This document shows, piece by piece, positions 22,425 through 33,516 of a DNA stretch of 64,000 bases. The notes beneath the pieces are model-generated. The model searched no databases. It saw only the letters and a list, made by a program, of their open reading frames with translations, and had not been told where the DNA came from. Made by a program: the position numbers and the translations under genes. Each line of letters begins with the position of its first letter. Positions within the stretch are counted from its first letter, which is position 1. This DNA comes from Crambe crambe (taxonomy: Eukaryota > Porifera > Demospongiae > Poecilosclerida > Crambeidae): contig OZ004585.1 in assembly GCA_963924555.1 (NCBI GenBank), positions 2,059,488 through 2,123,487 on the forward strand. Direction: 5' to 3'.

Positions 22425-24218
22425 ATGTACATGGCTATATTATTGTTACTTGGTTATATGGTTGCTGTTGCTTGCACAGAAGACTACGGTCAAAGTTGTT
22501 CTGATTTGAATGCTTACAGCAATGGTTTTGACTCTGGAATGGAGTGTCATCCAGGACTCTTTTGTAACAACAGGACATGTAAGTGTGCTCACTATCATTA
22601 TCCTTATGACAGCATCAAATGTGACGAAGAAAAGGGCACTTCTGCTATCTTGGATTGCTACTGTGCCACATTTGATGACAGCAAGAATATAACACAAGTT
22701 GGTGCATGCATATATAACTGCAATAAGAATATGAGTGGTGATGATAATGTGTATGACTCCCTTACATGGAATAGCTCGATGATAACATGCTCGTCATTCA
22801 ACAGAGCTGGAGCACTATGTGGAAGATGTCTGCCTGAACACTATCCCTTGGCTTACTCTTTTAACTTGACGTGTATCAAATGTCCACATGTTGGCTGGAA
22901 CTGGGGTAGGTACATCATGGCAGCTTATCTCCCACTAACACTGTTCTGTTTCTTTGTTTTATTCTTTGAAATCAATGCTGTTACTAGTCACTTGCATCCA
23001 GTCATCTGGTATAGTCAGGCTATTTCAATGTCAGTTATGTCACGAATGCTGTTCTTGCATACAGGTTTGCAAAAATGCCCTATATATATGATAATCATAA
23101 AGATAACGTTTTCACTTTATGGAGTATGGAACTTTGATTTCTTTAGGGCATTTTACTCTGACATCTGTCTTGGAATAGGTTTTCTCTCCACCCTAGCTTT
23201 GGACTATGTCATTGCTGTGTACCCTCTCCTCCTCATGGCTATCACCTACCTACTTGTAAACCTGTATGACAAGAACTATAGATTCATTGTTGCTGTGTGG
23301 AAGCCATTTCGAGCATTATTCTCCCTTTTCAAGAAAAACTTTGATGTTCGAACATCCATGATTGACTCATGTGTTACTTTCTTTTATTTATCAAGTGTCA
23401 AATTTCTCAGTGTGACATTTGACTTGCTTGTCCCAACACCAGTATACGAACTCCACCAGGATGGCTACAACTACACTTTTGGACTGTACTATTCAGGGGA
23501 CATTGAATATTTTGGCAAAGAACATCTCCCCTATGCTATCTTTGCCATAATTGTGTCAATAGTCTTTGTTGTCTTACCACTCACTGTTCTTGCTCTTTAT
23601 CCTTTTGCTTTCTTCCAGAAATTCCTGAATTGCATTCCTGTTCGCTGGCACATCTTGCACACCTTTATGGATGCCTTTCAAGGTGTCTATAAAGATGGGA
23701 CAGAACCAGGCACTAGAGATTGTCGATGGTTTGCAGCTGTCTTCTTCTTGGTACGAGTGATCGGTTTTGTTGTTTATGCTTTTGCTCATAATATTATCTT
23801 CTTCTATCTTGCTGCTGTCATTCTCTTACTTCTAGTTTTGCTGATAGTTAATGTGCAACCTTTCAAAGCTCCAGTTGCTCATTACTCAAAGATCAATGCC
23901 ACTTTTTTCTCACTCCTTATCTTTATATACATTGTTATATGTGGTAAGAGTGTAGCAAGTATCAAAGTTCAACAATTTCTTCAAGTTTTCTATGTGCTTT
24001 TTATTATTGCTGTTATCATTCCTCTTCTCTACACATTGCTAATGATTCTCCACTGGATCTACTCACATAGTGGATTAGGATCTATGCTTGCTAGTAGGAT
24101 CAGATCCAGGAGAAGAGGCTACGAGTTGATAAATGGAAATGGAGAGGAATCATGTGACTCTATGGCTCATGTACGTGATCATCATTCAAGTGGTAGTTTG
24201 GCAACACTTTCACAATAA
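22425..24218 (+). CDS. Cys-rich ectodomain polytopic membrane protein (family copy D)
   Basis: Intact, 597 residues. CPPGLFC reads CHPGLFC, keeping the cysteines. The ectodomain N-terminus is like copy C. The WYSQAISMSVMSRMLFLHTG stretch replaces the usual segment after span 1, and LSTLALDYV replaces LPTLALDYV. The tail (GYELINGNGEESCDS) is between copies A and B in form. AATAAA overlaps the stop. The open frame is undamaged despite the inverted promoter block, so either the inversion is recent, the block works in both orientations, or the gene is silent but young. Confidence 0.93.
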   Translation: MYMAILLLLGYMVAVACTEDYGQSCSDLNAYSNGFDSGMECHPGLFCNNRTCKCAHYHYPYDSIKCDEEKGTSAILDCYCATFDDSKNITQVGACIYNCNKNMSGDDNVYDSLTWNSSMITCSSFNRAGALCGRCLPEHYPLAYSFNLTCIKCPHVGWNWGRYIMAAYLPLTLFCFFVLFFEINAVTSHLHPVIWYSQAISMSVMSRMLFLHTGLQKCPIYMIIIKITFSLYGVWNFDFFRAFYSDICLGIGFLSTLALDYVIAVYPLLLMAITYLLVNLYDKNYRFIVAVWKPFRALFSLFKKNFDVRTSMIDSCVTFFYLSSVKFLSVTFDLLVPTPVYELHQDGYNYTFGLYYSGDIEYFGKEHLPYAIFAIIVSIVFVVLPLTVLALYPFAFFQKFLNCIPVRWHILHTFMDAFQGVYKDGTEPGTRDCRWFAAVFFLVRVIGFVVYAFAHNIIFFYLAAVILLLLVLLIVNVQPFKAPVAHYSKINATFFSLLIFIYIVICGKSVASIKVQQFLQVFYVLFIIAVIIPLLYTLLMILHWIYSHSGLGSMLASRIRSRRRGYELINGNGEESCDSMAHVRDHHSSGSLATLSQ

Positions 24219-25620
24219 AGGAATCGTGTGTGTGTACTTTCATTCAGTAGTTGATAGCAAGTTACTGCTCTTTAACTCTTTGTTATAGCTAACAATTATT
24301 ATTTCCTAGTGAGATCACGGGTTTACTTTAGACAATGATCATGTGTGACACAAACAGCATATATAGCCACTGTTTTGTCTTCAATTGATTCCATGGGTTC
24401 TGCTTGTCATGTGGGTTTCAATAGATTTAGCCAGAGATTTATCCTCTTTTGGAGTGTCCTTTATTGGGAGTTTCACTTTATTACAACTGTTTACATCTTA
24501 CCAGTTTCATTTCTGACACTCATAGTGATGTTGGAGCTAGCTATTAGGCTGTGATTCTGAATTTGCAATCTAATAAACAAACGAGTAAATAAATGAATAG
24601 AATAATTATATAGTTCTCATAATAATTTGCTTTTTAAATTATTATGTTAGCTAAGAGAAGTCAGCCAAATTTCCAGGAAATGCACATACATATTATGGTG
24701 CATATAGTTGTCATAGCTATTTGTCCATTAGGGGTCTTCATTCACTATGATGTCATCATCATCACAGCTGCATGCCGGTACAGAATGTTAGTATTCCTGC
24801 CTTAGGGAAATCAGTTTTGGTTTAGGCTGGGAAACAGAGGCTCTGTGGGTGGGGAAAAATCAGTCTTAGTTTTAGGCTGTGTGAATGTATTGGGGGGGGG
24901 GGGGGGGGGGGGGAATCAGTTTTGGTTTTAGGCTGTTTGAGTGGGTGGGGGAATCACAGTTTTGGTTTTAGGTTGTGCCAGTATGTGTGAGTGGGTGGGA
25001 GGAATAGACCCTTGCAGCATTTCTGTAAATTTCTAACATAATCCGCATATTCCGCATATATTATTATCATGCATAGCCGCCATGTTAGTGAGCAAGGTAT
25101 AGGCAAAATTGTATTAGTTTGCACTTCAGACTCCAGCTGCTGCTCAGTAGTTTATCTATGTAGTGCTATTTTCATGCAGCAACTAGGTTTTTATCATATC
25201 GCTAGTTCAGCAAAGCTTGCATTTGTACCGGAGAAAATAATCCTATAGCTAGCAGTACCAGTGCACTTCATACTTGTAGACATGCCCTCCAAGATGTACA
25301 CCAACATGGCCGCTTCTGTGATAAGCCCTGCCCATGCCACACCTACTGCAAGGGGTCTATTGGTGTTAAGCTGTGAGTGGTGGGGAACTTATGTTTTGGC
25401 TTAGGTTGTGGGGGAATCGTGATTAAATAACTAAACACCTTCTATAGAGTACACAAAGGAAGTTTACTGATCTCTGAATAGTTATCACTAGGTATACTAA
25501 GATATAGAAAAATATCGATACCTCCTAGCTACTACGTAATTATTGCTGAAAGGAGGTGTACATTGTGTTGGATAAGTAAAGATCAAGGACTATGTATGCA
25601 TATTTTTTCATCTGGTATAT
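24219..25620. repeat. 3' flank and dispersed block W, copy 3
   Basis: Includes the TTCCATGGGTTCTGCTTGT to TTTGCAATCTAATAAAC part, the TTTAAA empty site for the large palindrome (24633-24638), and the CCGCATATTCCGCATA distal part also at 7090 and 59220. A G-run of 22 lies at 24892-24913. No gene is seen. Confidence 0.65.
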
Positions 25621-25670
25621 TTAAAAAAAAGCCATAGGCTTATATACATCTGCTCCCCTCCTCCTCCTCC

Positions 25671-25671
<1 letters not shown>

Positions 25672-25707
<36 letters not shown>
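25672..25707. repeat. Poly-C run of about 36
   Basis: Uninterrupted cytosine tract following CTCCTCCTCC. Length is likely polymorphic or uncertain in the assembly. Confidence 0.95.
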
Positions 25708-25739
25708 AGCCCCCAGATTGACATCATTGATCTATAAGC

Positions 25740-27825
25740 TTGCTAAGCTATTTCAGTTGTTCAGCTTAACATTACGTACCTTTGGAAAGTAACTAGAAGA
25801 AGATGGAAGGCAAAATAAAAATCCATACTGAAACTATACTGATGCCTAACACAGCCATTTCTCAATCTTGCCTTTGATAGCTATTATTGTTCCTTATTTC
25901 ATCATTAATACTGGTGGTCAATGAGGAAGTAGAACTCTTGCTTTTCAGAAACATGGTTGATCTCTTAGTAAGTCTATATAATAACAGCTGTTGCACATGC
26001 TGAATGAATAATAGTCTAGCTAGTCACATTATACTATATTATATTATTATAACGGATATTAGAACGGATATGCACTATTAACTACATTGGATATGCGCCT
26101 TTATATTATAGTGACTTCAATTTTATACATACTTCATTACTCACTGGCTGTTGTGGAGAATGAACACTATGCATGTATCTTTAGCAACACTATAGCTCTC
26201 TGTATAATTATTATTAGCAAACACATTTCCCAGTAATCCATATATTGACGGTGATAGTTATAAACCTAAATCAGCCACTGCATACGTATATGTTATAATA
26301 AATTAGTGGAGAATGAACACCATGCAGATATTATCTTTAGCAACTCTGAATGATTGCAATGGATTTCCCATGGCCAGTCATGCATAGGTGCAAACAGCCA
26401 CTGCATATACGTAACTGACAAGCTTTTTCAGTAGAAAATGGACTCTCCATTGCTAATGTTAAAGGCAACGTTGATCATAGCAATCATTCAGCAAATAACA
26501 AGATACACAGTGGTGGTGAGAGGAAATGGCAGTGCAGATAATAGGGTTGTGCATAGCAGTAACTCTTGTATGGGGACTCTTCACACTGGCTTTCTATTTC
26601 CCAAAAATGTGAGTGTTGGTGCTTGTACCATAGCTGATAGTGAGTTAGATTTTACTATTCTTATCAAGTGTTTGCTATTTGCTAAGTGTGTTTGCAATTT
26701 AGTTAGAATGATTCATGCACCTTGTGGTACAGTATGTACACAACAGATTGAATTTGGATTTTGCAGCATAGATATCTAGCTGATAGTGAATTAGATTCTA
26801 CTGTTTCACTAAGACTTCAAGTGTGTGCCACTTTAGTACTTTTATACCATTTGCATGATCATGAACTGCATCCCTTTATGATTGGTTGATTGCTGTTTGG
26901 CTTTTTTTTTGCATTAAGTTTTCTAACAGTCGGGTAGCTTCAGATTATAGTGCAATAACATACGTATAGCTATGAAGGGATTGTTGGCTGCATGGTTATA
27001 CTTTACGAAGATTAATCCATCCTTCATCCCTTACTTTTTCGAGCAATGGTCATCCTTACTTTTTTTTTTTAAACGGAAATATTTTTCCCTTACGTAGCTA
27101 CTTGTTCCTGATCTTTTTTTTTCTTTTATGGTTTTATGTATGCATGCTTTATTCTTCTACATATGTGTATGCAGGAACAGAAGTTTCTTGAAATGTATAG
27201 TTCTCCAATAGCATAGCAGCCAAATAATTGGCTTGAAGTGTTGAGCTATAGTAAGTTGGAGGTCGAGGATGCAGATGAATCTGAAATAGTCTACCGGTGG
27301 ATGGATTGATGAATCGTGTTGATAGAGTAGTGGCATGCGCACATATCTAGATCTAGCTAGCTGAGTAATTTTATTATGACGAATAGCTAATTGGATATCA
27401 AATACATGCACATGCATAGAATAAATGGCTTCCAATAATTAAGTTGGTCGACTGCTGTGCTCCATAGTGTCTCCTTTTTCATCCACTCTTTTGATGATTG
27501 ACGAGTACAAAAGATCGTAGCTAGCGGATAGAATTTGGAGTGGACTTATCCAGAAATCATAGCTGTAACTTGAGTGGTTCGAAAGATATGGTTGTCTAAG
27601 AATAATAACGATAACAACAATAGAGAAGAAGAAGAATCCAGCAATTTACCTGCTTGCTGTATTTCTGAAACGGTATAAGCTCCCTGGTCCTGAAACTTGG
27701 TCTGCACTTTGTATTGCTCGATCTCTCTGATTCTTCTTGGGTTTTGATAAATGATTGATAGTGTGATAGTGTGATAGTTTAGTTCCACCAGTTCTTCTGT
27801 GGATTTCATTGGTTCCTCTGGTTTC
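25740..27825. other. Gene-poor interval; part duplicates 9700-10530
   Basis: 26140-26960 is a diverged copy of the region around 9700-10530 (AATGAACACTATGCATGTAT, TTAGCAACACTATAGCTCTC), including the frame-broken exon-like stretch near 26438-26610. The rest has no supported coding region; short frames on either strand lack recognisable domains. Confidence 0.5.
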
Positions 27826-27830
27826 ATGAA

Positions 27831-28170
27831 TGTGATGGACTCATCGACAGTTTGTATGTGTGTAAGTGTGAGTTAAAGTTATTATTCTGTAGTGTGGTTT
27901 AATTAGTTGTGCACGTCTAAACCTGTTCTGTATTCTGCTGTCCTGTCATCTGTGTGGTTATAATTTGTGTGCGAGATTTTTCCTGTATCAATGCGTGTTT
28001 TTTCATGTTAGTTGAGTTTTGTATAAAAGTAGAGTTCTAGAGTTTGTTTGTAAGAGTTTTTTCAGAGTTTTAGAGAGTTTTAGTGAGAGAGTTTTCCTAG
28101 CTAGTTGAGTGTTGAGTTTTGTTAGCCCTTCGATTAAAATAGTTACTAATCTGATTCTGGGTCTACTACA
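27831..28170. mobile_element. Solo LTR, 340 bp, with ATGAA target duplication
   Basis: The sequence begins TGTGATGG and ends CTACTACA (TG...CA ends), flanked by ATGAA at 27826-27830 and 28171-28175. A TATA-like GTATAAAAG lies near 28021. It interrupts reverse-oriented minisatellite-type sequence. No internal retroelement coding sequence adjoins it, so it is best read as a solo LTR left by recombination. The superfamily is not assignable. Confidence 0.78.
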
Positions 28171-28175
28171 ATGAA

Positions 28176-28625
28176 TTTACTTGTTCCATGGATTCATGGT
28201 TCCATGAGTTTCATAGGTTCCAGTTTTGACCATGGATTTCACCAGTTCCATGGGTTCTACAGGTTCTGTAGGCTCTTCTATTTCCATGAATCTCACTGAT
28301 TGTTCAGTGGTACCATACATGCGTGGTTTGATTAGTCTTAATATAATTAATGGAACCAGTGGTACCAGCTCAGTGGAACCCATGGAACCAGTGGAGCCCA
28401 TGAAACCAGTGGAACCCATGAAACCAGGGGAACCCATGGAACCAGTGGTGCCCATGGAATCAGTGGAGCCCATGGAACCAGTGGAACCCATGGAACCAGT
28501 GGAATCGTGGAACCCGTGAAAACATTGGAACCTGTGGAACCAGTGGAACCAATAGAATGCATGGAACCCATGGAACTAGCAGAAAACCACCAGAAGCCAT
28601 GGAAAATCTGGAAGCCATGTAGTAC
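28176..28625. repeat. 18-bp minisatellite, fourth array, with orientation switch
   Basis: 28176-28320 carries reverse-oriented units (CCATGGGTTCTACAGGTTCT), and 28348-28560 carries forward units (GTGGAACCCATGGAACCA), followed by the shared CTGGAAGCCATGTAGTACTC tail. It lies about 670 bp upstream of the gene at 29294. Confidence 0.88.
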
Positions 28626-29149
28626 TCCAGCCACCAAGTCCTAACAGCTATTTCAACCTCCCTAAGAGATTACAGATCTTCAAGACCACTTGTTCCTGGC
28701 GTATAGCTAGGTGGGCACAGTAAGCAGGTTTCACTGCACATGTTGATGAATGACAATGATTAAATATGACATGCAGCCATAATTTCACTTTCATAATTGC
28801 ACTAATTGCACTCCTACATCTGAGCATGTGCAGACTAGCCATAGTAACTCCGTTGGTAGGCCAGTTTGATTTATTTCTACAATTGTAGGTGATCTAAGTG
28901 GATTGTCTGTCTAGTAGGCCACACTCACTGTAGGCTTTTGTACACATTTTGTGGCAAGCATTACAGGATCACATTAACAGCTTCCTGCATGCAGCTGCCT
29001 CACTGATACAAGTAATCTACAACATGATTAATAGGCAGTCACATGCTTTTTCCTGTAGTTGCTGTCTAAAATGCACTCGGCTTTGCCTCATGCAATTACC
29101 TGCAATTATACCCAAATTGCACTCAAAAGCATGTGATTACCTATACAAA

Positions 29150-29285
29150 TTAAAGTGTGTACTAAACACACACAAAAAACTAAATAGTGTGTGCATTATT
29201 GGGACAAAATATAGTATGCAATAAACACTTTCATTTAGCTAAGTAAGAATACAAAGAAAAATCTGCATTTGTCATTGCTTATAGC
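29150..29285 (+). promoter_or_regulatory. Degenerate family promoter block
   Basis: AGTGTGTGCATTATTGGGAC and GCAATAAACACTTTCATT are kept; the box is altered to AATACAAAGAAAAATCTGCA. The left arm of the dyad is reduced to ACACACACAAAAA. Confidence 0.4.
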
Positions 29286-29293
29286 TAGCTCTC

Positions 29294-31060
29294 ATGTACA
29301 TGGCTATATTATTGTTACTTGGTTATATGGTTGCTGTTGCATATGCAGAAGACTACAGTCAAAGTTGTTCTGATAAATTAGGATTGAGTATTCAACAAAA
29401 TATTTATCGTGATGGATTCTTTCCCAATGATTCTGGAATGGAGTGTCCTCCAGGACTCTTTTGTGACAACAGAACATGTAAGTGTGCTCACTATCATTAT
29501 CCTCATGACAGCATCAAGTGTGATGAAGAAAAGGGCACTTCTGCTATCTTGGATTGCTATTGTGCCACATTCGATGACAGCAAGAATGTAACTCAAGTTG
29601 GTGCATGCATATATAACTGTAATAAAAATATGTATAACTCACTTACACGAAATGACTCAATAAAGACGTGTTCATCATTCAACAGAGCTGGAGCACTATG
29701 TGGAAGATGTCTGCCTGAACACTATCCCTTGGCATACTCTTTTAACTTGACTTGTATCAAATGTCCACATGTTGGCTGGGGTAGGTACATCATGGCAGCT
29801 TATCTCCCACTAACCGTGTTCTGTTTCTTTATTTTATTCTTCCAAATCAATGTTGTTTCTAGTCACTTGCATCCAGTTATCTGGTGCAGTCAGACTCTCT
29901 CCATACCAGCTTTCTTTCGAATTCTGTTCTTACATAATGGCTTGCAAAAACATCCTCTGATGATCGTAAAGATGACATTATCACTTTATGGAGCATGGAA
30001 CTTTGATTTCTTTAGGATATTTTACTCTGATATTTGTCTTGGAATAGGTCTTCTCCCCACCCTAGCTTTGGACTATGTCATTGCTGTGTACCCTCTCCTC
30101 CTCATGGCTATCACCTACCTATTCGTAAACCTGTATGACAAGAACTATAGAGTCATTGTTATCATGTGGAAGACATTTCAAGCAGTATTTTCCCTTTTCA
30201 AGAAAAAATTTGATGTCCGAACGTCCATGATTGACTCATGTGTTACTTTCTTTTATTTATCCAGTGTCAAATTTCTCATTGTGACATTTGATTTAATTGT
30301 CCCCACACCAGTATACGAACTCCACCAGGATGGATACAACTACACTTTTGGACTGTACTATTCAGGGGACATTGAATACTTTGGCCAAGAACATTTGCCT
30401 TATGCTATCCTGGCCATAATTGTGTCAATGGTCTTTGTTGTCCTACCATTCACTGTTCTTGCTCTTTATCCTTTTACTTTATTCCAGAAGTTCCTAAATT
30501 GCATTCCTTTTCACTGGCACATCTTACACACCTTTATGGACTCTTTTCAAGGTATCTATAAAGATGGTACAGAAACAGGCACTAGAGATTGTCGATGGTT
30601 TGCAGCTGTCTTCTTCTTGGTACGAATTATTGGTTTTATGGTTTATGCTTTTGTTCACAATATCATCTTCTTCTATCTTGCTGCTGTTGTTCTCTTACTT
30701 CTAGTTTTACTGATAGTTAATGTGCAACCTTTCAAAGCTCCAGTTGCTCATTATTCAAAGATCAATGCCACTTTTTTCTCACTCCTTATCTTCATGTACA
30801 TCGTTGTATGTGGCTGTGATGTAGCAGGTATCAAAGTACACCAATTTCTTCGGGTTTTCTATGTACTCTTAATTTTTGCTGTACTTGTTCCTCTTCTCTA
30901 CACATTGCTAATGATTCTCCATTGGATCTACTCACATAGTGGATTACGGTCGTGGCTTGCTAGATTCAGGAGAAGAGGCTACGACTTGATAAATGGAAAT
31001 GGAGAAGAATTATGTGACTCAATGGCTCATGTACGTACATCATCTTCATTCAAGTGGTGA
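29294..31060 (+). CDS. Cys-rich ectodomain polytopic membrane protein (family copy E, second subgroup)
   Basis: Intact, 588 residues, the shortest member. Residues are missing in the ectodomain (NKNMYNSLTRNDS, lacking the GVDNV stretch) and before span 1 (VGWGRYIM, lacking two residues). Second-subgroup marks: FFQINVVSSHLHP, SQTLSIPAFFRILFLHNGLQ, KHPLMIVKMTLSLYGAW, and the tail RSWLARFRRRGYDLINGNG ending in RTSSSFKW. Framework cysteines and sequons are kept. AATAAA is at 31071-31076, beyond the stop rather than overlapping it. Confidence 0.93.
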   Translation: MYMAILLLLGYMVAVAYAEDYSQSCSDKLGLSIQQNIYRDGFFPNDSGMECPPGLFCDNRTCKCAHYHYPHDSIKCDEEKGTSAILDCYCATFDDSKNVTQVGACIYNCNKNMYNSLTRNDSIKTCSSFNRAGALCGRCLPEHYPLAYSFNLTCIKCPHVGWGRYIMAAYLPLTVFCFFILFFQINVVSSHLHPVIWCSQTLSIPAFFRILFLHNGLQKHPLMIVKMTLSLYGAWNFDFFRIFYSDICLGIGLLPTLALDYVIAVYPLLLMAITYLFVNLYDKNYRVIVIMWKTFQAVFSLFKKKFDVRTSMIDSCVTFFYLSSVKFLIVTFDLIVPTPVYELHQDGYNYTFGLYYSGDIEYFGQEHLPYAILAIIVSMVFVVLPFTVLALYPFTLFQKFLNCIPFHWHILHTFMDSFQGIYKDGTETGTRDCRWFAAVFFLVRIIGFMVYAFVHNIIFFYLAAVVLLLLVLLIVNVQPFKAPVAHYSKINATFFSLLIFMYIVVCGCDVAGIKVHQFLRVFYVLLIFAVLVPLLYTLLMILHWIYSHSGLRSWLARFRRRGYDLINGNGEELCDSMAHVRTSSSFKW

Positions 31061-31962
31061 TCAGGCCCACAATAAATTGATTGAAGTGTAGTGCATGAGA
31101 CATTTTTCAGTAGATAATTGCTCCTTGTTATATAGCTACCATAATTTTAATAGCTTGTTTAAAAACACTCTTCCTATAATATCATGTGCATGGTTAAGGA
31201 ACTGAATTCATTCGTACATAGAGCAGTATGAGGACTGACTTAGGCTGTTATAGGTGGGTGGGGGGAGGGAAGGTCCCAGGTGAGGGGATCTTCTCTGAGT
31301 TCTGTGGGCTAGTAATGAGGAGGGGGGAATAATTATTCTCTGAGTTCTGTGGGCTATGAGTATCGATTGGGCCACCCTATAATCTATCTCGGCATAATGA
31401 GCCTAGCTGCATGCTTGTAGCGACCATGGACCTATGATATGGAACAGGAAAAAGTGGCCTTAATGCCTTAGTGCAGGTGTGGTCTCATTTGGGAGGTTGT
31501 AATAGCTGGAATACGTGTACAACTGTTTGGAATGGATAACAAAAATTATGTACCTTTTGAAGATATAGCAAATAGTAACTGAATCATGTGCTATCACAAC
31601 ACAAAGAGAATATTAACCATTTGATATACGTATGTATTCAAGTGGTTAACAATGCTTATCTTCAAAAATGCATCTTGACTGCATGTAGCTATAGCTATGC
31701 ATGTTGACTATTTCTAGAAAGTAAACTTTATAGACTTATCTTTATGTTATGATATCACATTAGCTAGCTATTCACGAAATTTAATCATCTCTTGATTACA
31801 ATTGCCTATAAATCCTCTCAATAATTATAAGCTTTACACACACACACTGGGGGGGGGGGGGGGGGGGGGGGCAATGTATACATTAAATTATTGCCCTATA
31901 TACAGTATAAGCAGTTTGATAGTTTAAAAAGAAGGATTATCATTCACTTATCACAATCAGCT
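31061..31962. other. 3' flank of second-subgroup unit
   Basis: Shared with 38547-39370 and partly with 62351-63120: a GGGGGGAGGG tract, TTCTGTGGGCTAGTAATGAG, TGGTCTCATTTGGGAGGTTG and CACAACACAAAGAGA. A G-run of about 23 is at 31849-31871. No gene is seen. Confidence 0.6.
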
Positions 31963-32077
31963 GATAAGAATAAGAATGGTGTTGATAATGTACGTGTATG
32001 ACTCCCTTACACGAAATGACACAATGATAACACTATCCCTTGGCATACTCTTTTAACTTGACTTGTATCAAATGTCC
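31963..32077 (+). pseudogene. Family-gene fragment cut by a transposon end
   Basis: AATAAGAATGGTGTTGATAA, ACTCCCTTACACGAAATGAC and CTTGACTTGTATCAAATGTC are pieces of the ectodomain coding region with a gap between them. Homology stops at AAATGTCC, where the element AGGGCCTCACTATTC begins. The fragment at 40049 is cut at the same base. Confidence 0.85.
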
Positions 32078-32339
32078 AGGGCCTCACTATTCTACGGAAC
32101 GGAATGGAACGGTGTCAAAGTCATGGATGACTCCCCACTCCCCCAGTCATTCCTGCCTAAGGATTAAATGACTCCCCCCTGGTGAAAATGACTCCCCACA
32201 CGGTCATTCCTGCCTTAGCGCCTAATCACAATAAATCATGTAGCTAGCTAATTTATCTCAGGAAGAAGTTGATGCTGAAGATGATGATGAACCTGTGGGA
32301 TATACAAAATTTTATGTGTATATAGCTGGCTAGCAACAA

Positions 32340-32500
32340 AATGGTGTCATGGATTTACTGCTCCTGTCAGATCCTGCATATTGTGACTGCCTGCATGATG
32401 CCAGAGGTATGGTGGAATGTGAAGATTGCTTGAACTGGTTTCACCAAAACTGTGCATATTTTATTATGACTGTCCTTTGTGCAAGCACTATATGATGCAT
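32340..32500 (+). pseudogene. PHD-finger fragment
   Basis: The open stretch has YCDCLHDARGMVECEDCLNW then FHQNC, the CxC...CxxC...WFHxxC pattern of a PHD zinc finger. The splice-acceptor-like GGCTAG|CAACAAAATGG before it matches the acceptor of the Ulp1 exon at 41611. The Ulp1 part itself is deleted here. Its duplicate at 40791 reads FHLNC. Confidence 0.6.
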
Positions 32501-33159
32501 CTTTTAATGCATGCATATTCTGGTAGTCAATGACATTTGCTCCTATATAGGAGGAAATCATTCCTAGGATGAAATGACTCCCTTCCATGGCTATAGATTT
32601 TTCAGGGAGTCATTCATGCCTAGGATGAAATAACTCCCCTTCAATGACTCCCTTCCATGGTTATAGATTTTTCAGGGAGTCATTCATGCCTAGGATGAAA
32701 TGACTCCCCTTCTATTTAGGGAGTCATTCATGCCGAGGATGAAATGATTTCCTTCCATGGCTATAGATTTTTCAGGGAGTCATTCATGCCTAGGATGAAA
32801 TGACTCCCCTTCAATTTAGGGAGTCTTTCATGCCGAGGATGAAATGACTCCCCTTCAATTTAGGAGTTCATTCATGCCAAGGACGAAAAGACTCCCCTTC
32901 AATTTAGGGAGTCATTCATGCCGAGGATGAAATGACTCCCTTCCATGGCTATATTTTTTCAGGCAGTCATTCATAGGATGAAATGATTCCCCTTCTATTT
33001 AGGGAGTCATTCATACTGAAGATGACCCTTCCATGGCTATTGATTTTCAGGGAGTCATAATTCTCTTCCATGGCTATAGATTTTCAGGGAGATTTTTATA
33101 CGTAGGTACATAAATGTACATGCATAAGTAGCTATTATAGCTATAATTTGTTTTTCTCA

Positions 33160-33516
33160 GAAAGAAGTGGATGCTGAAAATGATGAAACAATGGAATACA
33201 GGAATATGCTATACATAAGTGGTATCGTGGATTGTGGAGTTAGCTTTTGCTGTCCATGCAGCACTAGGAGAAAATGTGTGAGAGATTGAATTCCAGCAGA
33301 AAGAAATGAGGAGCCACATTTTCAAATGTTTATGGAAGAAAACTTTTTCTCCTTTTCCAAAGTTGGGGGAAAGGGGGCATAGGGATAATTACTTCCCCTG
33401 TCGGATTCTGGAGTTATACGGTGACTGCCTTACTTATACCAGAGACGTATGGCAAGACTGTGTAGATTATGACAATAGTGAAAAATTTTTGTGCCGTTCA
33501 TGCAATCAAAGCTAGC
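33160..33516 (+). pseudogene. Broken Ulp1-like protease C-terminus plus PHD fragment
   Basis: ATCGTGGATTGTGGAGTTAG encodes the VDCGV core of a C48 (Ulp1/SENP-type) peptidase, but part of the FAIAFA stretch is deleted and a TGA interrupts ENV/EIEF. The downstream MRSHIFKCLWKKTFSPFPKL and a shortened PHD end (DCVDYDNSEKFLCRSCNQS) remain. Compare the better copy at 41611. Confidence 0.75.

Noticed and set aside
27546-27827. Minus-strand frame of 93 codons
   Set aside because: No recognisable domain; partly overlaps reverse minisatellite-like sequence next to the solo LTR.
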